This document shows positions 44,395 through 55,335 of a stretch of DNA of 64,000 bases, in pieces. This stretch comes from Euglena gracilis. Taxonomy: Eukaryota > Euglenida > Euglenophyceae > Euglenales. Where the stretch lies: positions 5,450,504 through 5,514,503 of the forward strand of contig CP154957.1 in the NCBI GenBank assembly GCA_039621445.1, written 5' to 3'. A program made the translations under genes and the position numbers. Under the pieces are notes generated by a model that did not search any database, was not told the DNA's origin, and was given only the letters and a program-made list of their open reading frames with translations. The first letter of the stretch is position 1. Each line of letters begins with the position of its first letter.

Positions 44395-46790
44395 GGTGAA
44401 CTTCACCGCCGGACGCTATGCGGGTTCCTCAGGGACCGGAGTCCCTGGGAATTGCCCACGCCCGCTCAACCCGCCCTCAGGTGGGCGGGCCCTCCGCAGC
44501 TCTGCCGTGTTCCGCCGGCCGGCGCACGCGTGGCTGGAGCCAGACCTGCAAAGATGCCTGCCGCTTCCGAGGGATGCTCCTCCTGCTCCCGCAGGGGGGG
44601 GAGGAGCTGCCGAGTGGGGGTACCTGGGAAGCCATGCGAGGAGGGCCGGCCGACAGGCAGGTGGACGGAGTCCCCGTCCTCCGGGGGTGGGGTGAGGGTG
44701 CTGGCGGGCTCCCCAGGGGGGCCAACGCCAAGGCTGCTGGTGAGCCTCCTGTTGGCGGCTGGTTTCTGAGCCGCTTGGCGGGCGCTGCACCCGTCCGCCG
44801 CTGGCTTGGGGTACCTAGAGTGGCGGGCGGGGGAGCGGAAGGCGTGCTGGGGGGAGGGCCGAGGCCGAGGCCGAGTCCGCCTGTGGGCGCCCGGCCGCTG
44901 GTCCAGTCCTCCGCCGCTTGGCTAGCGGTGGGCCAGGGGTGGCGGCTGGACCGGGGCAGAGGGAGACGACGAAATGCCTGCGACATTGGGGACAGAGGAA
45001 GCCACGGCGGCGATGCTGCCAGAGCTGGCCGCGGCCAAAGAGAGGAGGAAAGCGTTCCACCTCTCGGTGAATGCCCGTTACCACGGGGCGCGGACCCCCT
45101 CCGGCGGTGGGGCCAGCCGCACCGACCAGCGGCGGGGTCGAGACGGCGGGAGGCCCGGCGCCAGAGGGGACGCCATCTCTTTGGACATCAGCCACGCGCA
45201 GAGTTCCTCGTCGCCGGCGACGGCGGCCTGCAAGCGCTTGGTGAATCCGGCGATGTTGTCCCGCACAGCCCTGGGGAATGGGCAGGCATGCTCAACTTCC
45301 CACAACAGCAGGAGGGCCATGGCGGACTCCCCCTCTTCGGGAGGGGCTGGCCACAGGAACCGGTGTTCCCGGATCCACCGCCCGAGGCCTGCATTAGCCT
45401 CGGCCATCTGTGTGCGGAGGACAGGGGAGTATGAGGGCCCCTGTAGGGACCGCTGCCAGGTCCCCAAGTCCAGAGAGACCCTGGGGACCCTATTGTATAG
45501 GAGCCTGTTGGACTTGGATACACACAGGAGAGGGGGAGACAGGGCCACCGCAGGGCCAGCCTCGATGAGCTGGCGGAGGGCGCGGCCCAGTGCCACAGTC
45601 CGCTGGGTGAGGCCGGCCCCTGGGGTGGAGGTGAGCGGCTGCCCGGTGGCCCGCTCAAACACGGCCAGCAGGAGGGCAGCTGTGGAGCCGCAGGATGGAG
45701 GACCGTTGTCTCCTGTTGGAGTACGGAGACCAGCTGTTCTCGCAAGCCGGCGGAGCGTTGCGGACCGCACGCCGGCAACGAGGAAGGCGGTGTGGGTGGA
45801 GGTGGAGACGGCAGCGGTGGAGCCTGGCGGCGTTCCACCTCTAGGCGGCGGAGGTCAGCCACCGTGGGTTGGCGTTCCGGTGGCCTTGCCTCCGCTGCCC
45901 TGAACGCCAGGGGGCTGGGGAGGACGAGTCCGGGGAGAGAGTGGAGGGGGGTGGCTCTTGGAGGGTGCCCCGGCGCCGCATCCACTCCGCGAGGCGCTCC
46001 GCCAGCAGGCGGTGCAAGGCCGGGAGGAAGCGCCCAGCGTCCGCTGGTTGCAGCGGGGAGTGCGACAGGCAATCGGAGGGAATCAGGGCGGCCGCCAGCA
46101 GAAGGAGGTGGGAAGTGATCCAGACCTCCGGTGGCGGTGGGATGGAGCAGCGCACCTTGGAGCCCGCCGAGGCCCACAGCTCCAGAAAGGAGGGGATCAC
46201 GTCGGAGGAGCCGATGGATGAGCACCCGGAGAGGATATGCTCCTCATCCTCCACCGGAGCGCCACAGCCCAGGCAGGCGGGGGAAGAAGGGCCCATGCCG
46301 TGGCGAAACAGGCGGTCCTGCGTGGCCAGGCAGCCCCCTCGGACCCGGGCGACCCATTTGATGGTGGCTGGGGGCACCAGGTGGGCGAAACCGTCGACAC
46401 CGGCAATGGCCCGGTGGAAAACACCGGTGGATGCTGCCCAATTTATATCAATGGCCACGGGGAAGAGGGGGGATAGTCTGCACTGGCGGGCACCGGTGTG
46501 CCACGCCCGCCGGGAGCGGAGCCACCATGCCGAGGGGAAGGAGGAGGACACCTGCAGGACGACGGAGCCCGACGAGTCGAGGAGCTCCACCGCATCCCCG
46601 AACTGGGCTGCCGGCGGCCCCCAAAACTCGGATGCCTCTCCGCGGGCAGCCTTCTTGGCCCACCCGTCGACAATGTCGTTGCGGGGGGCAGCCACACTGC
46701 AGGCCATCCTCGTCGTGCGCCCGCACCTTCTCCAGGATGGGGGGCAGGTAGCAGTCCCGCGTCGATGCGATGACCTATCGTACCAGGGAG
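44395..46790 (-). pseudogene. Non-LTR retrotransposon 3' part: RNase H end, zinc knuckle, C-terminal extension
   Basis: In the minus frame ending at 45841, NDIVDGWAKKAARGEA resembles the end of a LINE RNase H domain. About 100 residues later comes VARVRGGCLATQDRLFRHGM and CLGC-x8-H-x4-C, the zf-RVT knuckle found after RT/RNase H in non-LTR elements. Coding-like GC-rich frames continue downstream (45078-45770, then 44815-45195 with FLCPQCRR), implying a long C-terminal extension or 3' region with frameshifts. The RT and endonuclease are absent, so this is a 5'-truncated copy, as is usual for LINEs. Plus-strand frames here are shadows. No poly-A was seen at the 44395 end. Confidence 0.7.
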
Positions 46791-46844
46791 GTCGGATGGG
46801 GGGTGGCGGCGGGGGGGGGGGGGGGTCGGCGTCCACCAGTCTCG

Positions 46845-47660
46845 GCGGAGAGCTGGTGGGTGAGCTAGGGGGGGGGGGGGGCAGGGGCTGGCAGAAAAAC
46901 GGTGCCAGGCCCATTGTGACCGGTCCAAGGTTTAAAGTCCAAGAGGCTGCAAAAGAAATCATGAAATGGTTGGTGCAACACAAAATACATTTGCATGCTG
47001 ACGTCGGGTTGTGAGACAAATCAGCACAAATTCAACAAACCATGGAGAGAGCTGTGTCTCACCGCGGTCTGAAGGAGGATGGGGCGTGCACTGTCGCCAC
47101 ATATGATTGTAAGGGAGAGGGAAATGGGCCTGGTGTCATGAAAGGTGGGAGTTGGCTGGAGGTGAAGGAGGCGCTGATGTAAGTTCATGTTTCCGAGGGT
47201 GTTCTCTAGCTTTTCTTCTTTCCCTGCAATTTGGGAGATGCTGTTCTTTATGTTTTATGTGAGTTTATAACACAGTGGGTCTTATTGCGGAAATTTGGGG
47301 GTTCGCAGTGAAGAGGATTTGGGCTGCCCCACTGGTGTGTTTTGACTGAAATGAGCTGCAAGGGAAATTTGTGGATGAAATTTATGCGCAGAATTAAAAA
47401 GGGTGTTTAAAGCAGCGTTTGCGTGTAAGTGGTCCTGCATAGAAATGGTTTCATTTCAGCAGCCAGCACCAGATGGATGTAATGCAGGGGGAGTTTCCTG
47501 ATAGCTTAAATGGTGGGGTATTTGTGCGTGAGTGGGGTGGGTAGTGGGTGGAGGCAGAGTTGGGCAGGGTTCCCGGGTGCCGGACAGGGGTTGGCAGGGG
47601 GGTGAGTAGTGGGCACCATGCTTGGCGGGTGGTGGGGGATGGGATGGGCTGGGCGGGGCT
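46845..47660 (+). repeat. F repeat, copy 3
   Basis: More diverged than copies 1 and 2 (ATATGATTGTAAGGGAGAGG for ATTTGAATGCATGGGAGAAA). It begins just right of the non-LTR relic, so the relic lies between F copies. A partial fourth copy follows at about 47685-47780 (TTTGCATGCTGATGCCAGG). Confidence 0.75.
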
Positions 47661-47790
47661 GGTCGAATGGGGGGGGGGGTGGCAAAATTCCGAGAGGCAA
47701 CAAATCAATTAGCTAGTGCATGCAAACCACGTTTGCATGCTGATGCCAGGCTGCGAGATAAAATCAGCACAAATGCATGATTCGGGGCTG

Positions 47791-48660
47791 GAGCAAGCAA
47801 AGGCCAGGTACCGGGTTGGAGCTGGCCTTTGAATGCAGTGGCAACGACGGGCAGCCAGGTGGCTACCGTGTGAGGGTGGGTGCTGTCCGGTGGGGGAAGG
47901 GGGGGGGGGGGGGGGCCCAATGGGCGGACGTGCCGGGTCTGGGGGGTTAGGGTGGGGGGGGGGGGCGTGTGCGAGGAGCTCCGGGGGGATGGGGGGGGGA
48001 AGGAAAATGGGCCGCCGCGAGCGTTGGCGACCGGACCCGATCTCCTTGGTCCGTGGCCCGTTCATAGGCTGGGGTTGGGGCCGGGCCAGGACAGTAGAGC
48101 GAACGCCGGCGCTGATGCCCGGCACGAGCCAAGCACCCACACACAGGGTGGGGGGGTGTCTGTCGGGGGGGGGGGGGTCCGCATGCTGTGAGGGGCCCGT
48201 CCCTGGATTTTTGCAGCAAGTGCGCGGGGGGTATTGTGTGGGTTCGGGGCTGGGGTGATGCTGATCTGAGTAGGGGGGGAGTTAATGGGCACAAGGTCTG
48301 AGCGGTGCCAGACCGGGGAAAGTCAGGAGGGGGGGAGCCTGGCGCAGGGGTGGGGGATTTGTCTCAGAGGGCTGGTGTCGCCCCGGTCAACCCAGTTGGT
48401 GGTACTGTATGATGATGCCAGGGGTGGGGCCCGGCACTCTCAGAGGAGGACTTGCGGGTGGCTATCAAAGAAAGGAATAAATATGCTAAATTTTTATTTT
48501 TTAAAAAAAAAGAGGAGCCTGAGGTTGGGGTGGGGGTGACTGCCACTGTGCACTCGCTGGGGGGGGGGGGGGGGGCCGTGGTGTGCCTCCGAGGGGTTCT
48601 TCATGTAAGCACTAACCTCAGGTAGGGGTGAATGCGGGTAGGGGGTGTCTGGGTCATTCG
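47791..48660 (+). repeat. G repeat, copy 1
   Basis: Unit of about 0.7-0.9 kb starting GAGCAAGCAAAGGCCAGGTA. Landmarks are GGCAGCCAGGTGGCTACCG, ATGGGCCGCCGCGAGCG, GGCCGGGCCAGGACAGTAGA, GGTTCGGGGCTGGGGTGATG and GGCTGGTGTCGCCCCGGTCA. Several long G runs of variable length. Confidence 0.8.
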
Positions 48661-48666
48661 GGGCTT

Positions 48667-48935
48667 GAGCAAGCAAAGGCCAGGTACCGGGTTGGGGCTG
48701 GCCTTTGAATGCAGGGGCAACGGCGGGCAGCTAGGTGGCTACTGTGTGAGCGTGGGTGCTGTCCGGTGGGGGACGGGGGGGGTGCGCACAATGTGCTGTC
48801 GTGCCGTGTCTGGGGGTTTAGGGTGGGGGGGGGCGTGTGCGAGGAGCTCCGGGGAGGGGGGGAGGAAAATGGGCCGCCGCGAGCTTCGGCGGCCGGGCCC
48901 GAGCTCATTTCCCTGGTAGGTGGTGGGGTGGTCCG
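48667..48935 (+). repeat. G repeat, copy 2 (truncated)
   Basis: Matches the first ~270 bp of the unit, to the GCCCGAGCTCA landmark, then changes to GGTCCGGACC sequence and the repeats leading into the minisatellite. The missing right part resumes as copy 3 at 53.93 kb. Confidence 0.75.
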
Positions 48936-49119
48936 GACCCCCCGCGGGCCAGGAGCGGGGGGGGGGGGGGGGGTTGGGGATGCCGGTGCCTGCTTGGGTC
49001 ATCACAGACAGAGAGGAGGATGGCGGTGGCGGCGGAAAAAAGCGTCCCCGGGTGAGTGCCGAGGGTTTTGGCTGTGTGGCGGGTGGTGGAAGGGCCGGAC
49101 GTGGGGGGAGTGCCGGTCG

Positions 49120-49465
49120 CGAACATCGTACGATGATCCCGCTGAGCGGGAAGGTCAGGTGACAGGGCCAGGGCGACGAGGAGGGGTCGTCTGCGGCGGT
49201 GAAACATCGTACGAGGATCCCGCCGAGCGCGAGGAGCAGGGAACAGGGCCAGGGCGACGAGGGAGGGGGTCGTCTGCGGCGGTGAACTTCGTACGATGTG
49301 CACGCCATGTTGAACGGCAGGGTTGATGATGAGGGCGATGGGCGAGGTGTCCTGGGGCAGAGGCGAAGTACTTCGTATGATGACCTCGCTGCGGGGAACA
49401 ACAGGGAGGGACAGGATGGCGACGAACAACAGGCTGAGTCGTCGGTGAACTTCGTACGGCAGGGA
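49120..49465 (+). repeat. CGTACG-bearing ~82-bp repeat, five units
   Basis: CGTACG lies at 49127, 49208, 49290 and 49453, with CGTATG at 49374: intervals 81, 82, 84 and 79 bp. Each is preceded by GAACATC or GAACTTC-type sequence and followed by ATG or AGG. Between are GGCCAGGGCGACGAGG words. It directly precedes the minisatellite. Confidence 0.75.
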
Positions 49466-49494
49466 TGGGGGGCGACGGTGCCCGGGGGCGGGGG

Positions 49495-52400
49495 GTGGAT
49501 GAGGGCGTGCCCGCTGGGGGGGCAGAGGCCGGGATGGTATGATGGGGGATGAGGGCGTGCCCGCTGGGGGGCAGAGGCCGGGATGATGTGATGGGGGGAT
49601 GAGGGCGTGCCCGCTGGGGGGCAGAGGCCGGGATGATGTGATGGGGGATGAGGGCGTGCCCGCTGGGGGGCAGAGGCCGGGATGATGTGATGGGGGGATG
49701 AGGGCGTGCCCGCTGGGGGGGCAGAGGCCGGGATGATGTGATGGGGGGATGAGGGGATGTGATGGGGGATGAGGGCGTGCCCGCTGGGGGGGCAGAGGCC
49801 GGGATGATGTGATGGGGGGATGAGGGCGTGCCCGCTGGGGGGCAGAGGCCGGGATGATGTGATGGGGGGATGAGGGCGTGCCCGCTGGGGGGGGCAGAGG
49901 CCGGGATGATGTGATGGGGGGATGAGGGCGTGCCCGCTGGGGGGGGCAGAGGCCGGGATGATGTGATGGGGGGATGAGGGCGTGCGCGCTGGGGGGGGCA
50001 GAGGCCGGGTTGATGATGGGGGATGAGGGCGTGCCCGCTGGGGGGGCAGAGGCCGGGATGATGTGATGGGGGATGAGGGCGTGCCCGCTGGGGGGGGCAG
50101 AGGCCAAGATGATGTGATGGGGGGATGAGGGCGTGCCCGCTGGGGGGGCAGAGGCCGGGATGATGTGATGGGGGATGAGGGCGTGCCCGCTGGGGGGGGG
50201 CAGAGGCCGGGATGATGTGATGGGGGGATGAGGGCGTGCCCGCTGGGGGGGGATGATGTGATGGGGGATGAGGGCGTGCCCGCGGGGGGGGCAGAGGCCG
50301 GGATGATGTGATGGGGGGATGAGGGCGTGCCCGCTGGGGGGGCAGAGGCCGGGATGATGTGATGGGGGGATGAGGGCGTGCCCGCTGGGGGGGCAGAGGC
50401 CGGGATGATGTGATGGGGGGATGAGGGCGTGCCCGCTGGGGGGGCAGAGGCCGGGATGATGTGATGGGGGGATGAGGGCGTGCCCGCTGGGGGGCAGAGG
50501 CCGGGATGATGTGATGGGGGATGAGGGCGTGCCCGCTGGGGGGCAGAGGCCGGGATGGAGTGATGGGGGATGAGGGCGTGCCCGCTGGGGGGCAGAGGCC
50601 GGGATGATGTGATGGGGGATGAGGGCGGGCCCGCTGGGGGTAAGAGGCCGGGATGATGTGATGGGGGATGAGGTCGTGCTCGCTGGGGGGCGGAGGCCGG
50701 GATGATGTGATGGGGGATGAGGGCGTGCCCGCTGGGGGGCAGAGGCCGGGATGATGTGATGGGGGGATGAGGGCGTGCCCGCTGGGGGGGGGCAGAGGCC
50801 GGGATGATGTGATGGGGGGATGAGGGCGCGCCCGCTGGGGGGCAGAGGCCGGGATGATATGATGGGGGGATGAGGGCGTGCCCGCTGGGGGGGCAGAGGC
50901 CGGGATGATGTGATGGGGGGATGAGGGCGTGCCCGCTGGGGGGGGCAGAGGCCGGGATGATGTGATGGGGGATGAGGGCGTGCCCGCTGGGGGGCAGAGG
51001 CCGGGATGGTGTGATGGGGGATGAGGGCGTGCCCGCTGGGGGGGGCAGAGGCCGGGATGATGTGATGGGGGGATGAGGGCGTGCCCGCTGGGGGGCAGAG
51101 GCCGGGATGATGTGATGGGGGGATGAGGGCGTGCCCGCTGGGGGGGGGCAGAGGCCGGGATGATGTGATGGGGGGATGAGGGCGTGCCCGCTGGGGGGGG
51201 GAGAGGCCGGGGTGGTGTGAGGGGGGGATGAGGGCGTGCCCGCTGGGGGGCAGAGGCCAAGATGATGTGATGGGGGATGAGGGCGTGCCCGCTGGGGGGG
51301 GCAGAGGCCGGGATGATGTGATGGGGATGAGGGCGTGCCCGCTGGGGGGGCAGAGGCCGGGATGATGTGATGGGGGATGAGGGCGTGCCCGCTGGGGGGC
51401 AGAGGCCGGGATGATGTGATGGGGGGATGAGGGCGTGCCCGCTGGGGGGGCAGAGGCCGGGATGATGTGATGGGGGGATGAGGGCGTGCCCGCTGGGGGG
51501 GGCAGAGGCCGGGATGATGTGATGGGGGGATGAGGGCGTGCCCGCTGGGGGGCAGAGGCCGGGATGATGTGATGGGGGGATGAGGGAATGACAGCTGGGT
51601 GGGCAGCGGCCGGGATGCGATGTCGGGGGTGGGGGTGTGCCCGCTGGGGGGGCAGAGGCCGGGATGATGTGATGGGGGGATGAGGGCGTGCCCGCTGGGG
51701 GGGCAGAGGCCGGGATGATGTGATGGGGGGATGAGGGCGTGCCCGCTGGGGGGCAGAGGCCGGGATGATGTGATGGGGGGATGAGGGCGAGCCCGCTGGG
51801 GGGCAGAGGCCGGGATGATGTGATGGGGGGATGCGGGCGTGCCCGCCGGGGGGGGCGGAGGCCGGGATGAGGGGTTGGGTGGGTGAGGGCGTGCCCGCTG
51901 GGGGGCAGAGGCCGGGATGACGTGATGGGGGGATGAGGGCGTGCCCGCTGGGGGGGCAGAGGCCGGGATGATATGATGGAGGGATGGGGGCGTGCCCGCT
52001 GGGGGGCAGAGGCCGGGAGGATGTGATGGGGGATGAGGGCATGCCCGTTGGGAGGGCAGAGGCCGGGATGATGATGAGATGGGGATGAGGGCGTGCCCGC
52101 TGGGGGGCAGAGGCCGTGATGATGTGATGGGGGGATGAGGGCGTGCCCGCTGGGGGGCAGAGGCCGGGATGATGTGATGGGGGGATGAGGGCGTGCCCGC
52201 GGGGGGGGGCAGAGGCCGGGATGATGTGATGGGGGATGAGGGCGTGCCCGCTGGGGGGGGGCAGAGGCCGGGATGATGTGATGGGGGGATGAGGGCGTGC
52301 CCGCTGGGAGGCCGGGATGATGTGATGGGGGGATGAGGGCGTGCCCGCTGGGGGGCAGAGGCCGGGATGATGTGATGGGGGGATGAGGGCGTGCCCGCTG

Positions 52401-53440
52401 GGGGGGGGCAGAGGCCGGGAAGATGTGATGGGGGCTGAGGGCGTTCCCGCTGGGGGGCAGAGGCGCGGGTGATGTGATGGAGTGATGAGGGCGTGCCCGC
52501 TGGGGGGCAGAGGCCGGGATGATGTGATGGGGGATGAGGGCGTGCCCGCCGGGGGGGCCCGAGGCCGGGCTGATGGGGGGATGAGGCCGGGGATGGGGGG
52601 GATGATGTGATGGGGGGATGAGGGCGTGCCCGCTTGGGGGGGCAGAGGCCGGGATGATGTGATGGGGGGATGAGGGCGTGCCCGCTGGGAGGCCGGGATG
52701 ATGTGATGGGGGGATGAGGGCGTGCCCGCTGGGGGGGGCAGAGGCCGGGATGATGTGATGGGGGGATGAGGGCGTGCCCGCTGGGGGGGCAGAGGCCGGG
52801 ATGATGTGATGGGGGGATGAGGGCGTGCCCACTGGGGGGGCAGAGGCCGGGATGATGTGATGGGGGGATGAGGGCGTGCCCGCTGGGGGGGCAGAGGCCG
52901 GGATGATGTGATGGGGGATGAGGGCGTGCCCGCTGGGGGGCAGAGGCCGGGATGGTGTGATGGGGGATGAGGGCGTGCCCGCTGGGGGGCAGAGGCCGGG
53001 ATGACGTGACGGGGGATGAGGGCGTGCCCGCTGGGGGGCAGAGGCCAAGATGATGTGGTGGGGGATGAGGGCGTGCCCGCTGGGGGGCAGAGGCCGGGAT
53101 GATGTGATGGGGGATAAGGGCGTGCCCGCTGGGGGGCAGAGGCCGGGATGATGTGATGGGGGATGAGGGCGTGCCCGCTGGGGGGCAGAGGCCGGGATGA
53201 TGTGATGGGGGATGAGGGCGTGCCCGCTGGGGGGGGGGGGCAGAGGCCGGGATGACGTGACGGGGGATGAGGGCGTGCCCGCTGGGGGGCAGAGGCCAAG
53301 ATGATGTGATGGGGGGATGAGGGCGTGCCCGCTGGGGGGGGGGGGCAGAGGCCGGGATGATGTGATGGGGATGAGGGCGTGCCCGCTGGGGGGCAGAGGC
53401 CGGTATGATATGATGGAGGGATGTGGGTGTGCTGGGAGGT
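49495..53440 (+). repeat. 3.9-kb G-rich minisatellite, ~50-bp monomer, roughly 75 copies
   Basis: Monomer consensus in order: GCCCGCTGGGGGG, CAGAGGCCGGGATGATGTGA, TGGGGGGATGAGGGCGT. The two G runs vary between about 4 and 12 and are the main source of length change (about 48-56 bp). Variants include AAGATGATG and short units missing CAGAGG. Both edges are frayed, and homogeneity is high inside. On the minus strand all three frames lack stops for 1452-1583 codons, because the monomer has no stop in any phase. Confidence 0.95.
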
Positions 53441-53464
53441 CGGGATGATGTAAAACAAAAACAA

Positions 53465-53488
53465 ACACACACACACACACACACACAC
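53465..53488. repeat. AC microsatellite
   Basis: About twelve AC units immediately after the minisatellite, followed by A and G runs. Confidence 0.85.
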
Positions 53489-53509
53489 AAAAAAGGGGGA
53501 AAAAAACAC

Positions 53510-53924
53510 CCATACTGCCTACGCCACGAAGAGGCTGGGTTCCGCTGGGCGGGGGGGGGGGGGCTTTGGATTGGAGGTATTTTGAGCCTTAGCCCTGTCA
53601 GTCACTCTGATATAGCACTCAGTCGCCTCTAGGGTCGGCCAGTGACTAAGAGTTTGTCTGGTTCGGCCTGAAAAGCCTTGTGATAAATTTGAAGCTGTAG
53701 GGTGCCCGGGGTTGCCATTCTGTTGTGGGGCGTGAAATCGGGCCCCATGACATTCTGGGTCGGGTGAGGAGTGGTGGGGTGTCGGAGGTTTGATGCGGAG
53801 GTCGTGGTGAGGCTGCAAGCCAGTTCGGGTGGGGGGGAATGAATGTCTCCCCCCTTTAGGGTTCCCTACATGGCGGGTCAGGCAGAGCACGCACAGGGTC
53901 TGGGGGTAATCTGATGTGATGCGT
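53510..53924. other. Spacer between minisatellite and G repeat copy 3
   Basis: Contains TGTCAGTCACTCTGA and TCGGCCAGTGACTAAG near 53597-53650, words shared with 39.97-40.03 kb. No gene. Confidence 0.4.
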
Positions 53925-54430
53925 ATTCGGGGGGGGGGGGGCGTGGAAACGGCCCGGGGTGGGGTGCCGCGGGCGCGACCGGGCCCAAGCTCACTGGTCC
54001 GTGGCCCGGACAGAAGCTGGGGTTGGGGCCGGGCCGGGACGATAGAGCTAATGTCGGCGGTGCCGCCCGGCGTGAGCCAAGTACCCACTCAGGGTGGGGG
54101 GGTGTCTGTCGGAGGGGGGGGGTCCGCGTGCTGTCAGGGGCCTGTCCCTGGGTTTCCGCAGCAAGTGCGCAGGGGGGATCGTGTGGGTTCGGGGCTGGGG
54201 TGATGCTGATTAGAGGGGGGGGGGACGTTAACGGGCACAGTGCCTAGGCGATGCATGGCCTTGAAAAATGGGGAGGACAGCCCTGGTGCTAGGGTGGGGT
54301 TTTTGTCTCAGAGGGCTGGTGTCGCCCCGGTCAGCCCAGCACTCTCAGGGGAGGACTTGCGGGTGGTTATCGCGTACGAAATGAGTATTGCAAAAGAGGG
54401 GAAAAAAACTTGTGGTGTGCCTGCGAGGGG
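53925..54430 (+). repeat. G repeat, copy 3 (left part missing)
   Basis: Carries the GGGCCGGGCCGGGACGATAG, GGTTCGGGGCTGGGGTGATG and GGCTGGTGTCGCCCCGGTCA landmarks in order. Confidence 0.75.
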
Positions 54431-54451
54431 TGTCTGGGTCATCCTGGGTCG

Positions 54452-55165
54452 GAGCAAGCAAAGGCCAGGTAACGGGTTGGGGCTGGTCTTTGAAATGCAA
54501 GGGTAACTGAGGGTGGTCAGGTGGCAACTGCGTGAGCGCGGGTCCGGTGGGGCCTCCGGATGGGGGGGGTGGCGCACAAGGTGTGGACGTGCCGTGTCCG
54601 GGTGATTGGGGGGGGGGGGCGCGTGCGACCGTTCCGGGAGGGGGGGGGGAATGGGCCGCCGCAGGCTCAGGCGATTGGGCCCGAGCTCACTAGTCCGTGG
54701 CCCGTACATACGCTGGGGTTGGGGCCGGGCCAGGACAGTGGAGCGGATGCCGGCGCTGCCTCCCGGCGTGGGCCAGACACCCACACAGGGCGGGGGGGGG
54801 GGGCTGTCGGGGGGGGGTCCGCGTGCTGTGAGTGGCCCGTCCCTGGATTTTCGCAGCAGGTGCACGGGGGGGGGGAGGTCCTGTGGGTTCGGGGCTGGGG
54901 TGATGCTAATTTGAGGGGCGGGGTGTTAATGGGCACAGTGCCGGAATGGTGCTAGGCTGTGAAAAATCGGGGGGGGGGAGGGACTTGCGGGTGGTTATCG
55001 CGTAAATAAGTGAAAGAATAAAACCAGGGGAGCCTGAGGTTGGGGGTAGGGGTGAGTGCGCGCTAGGTGGGGGAAGGCGCAACTTTAGTGTGCCTCCGAG
55101 GGGGTTCTCCATGTAAGAATTAACCGCAGGTGACTGTGATTGCAGGTGGGGGATGTTGGGGTGGT
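54452..55165 (+). repeat. G repeat, copy 4
   Basis: Full-length unit of about 715 bp from GAGCAAGCAAAGGCCAGGTA to the next unit, with the same landmarks and different G-run lengths. Confidence 0.8.
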
Positions 55166-55168
55166 TCG

Positions 55169-55335
55169 AGCAAGCAAACGCCAGGTTACGGGTAGGGCTG
55201 GACTTTGAATGCTGGGGCCGCAGCGGGCAGCCAGGTGGCTGTTGCATCAGTGCGGGTGCCGTCCGGTGGGGCCTCCGGACGGGGGAGGGTGCGCGCGATG
55301 TGGTGACGTGCCGTGTCTGGGTGTCCCTCCCTGTC
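55169..55335 (+). repeat. G repeat, copy 5 (partial)
   Basis: Starts GAGCAAGCAAACGCCAGG, keeps GGCAGCCAGGTGGCTG and GACGTGCCGTGTCTGGG, then loses similarity. Confidence 0.7.

Noticed and set aside
44418-47014. Long plus-strand frames (338, 309 and 381 codons)
   Set aside because: GC-rich shadows of the minus-strand non-LTR relic, which alone shows family motifs.
49495-53440. CRISPR-like array
   Set aside because: Monomers are contiguous with no unique spacers, and the context is eukaryotic transposon relics.
48739-53513. Three giant overlapping minus-strand frames of 1452-1583 codons
   Set aside because: They are the minisatellite read in three phases. Each frame gives the same repeat rotated, and G-run length changes switch them. 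No start context or domain supports a protein.
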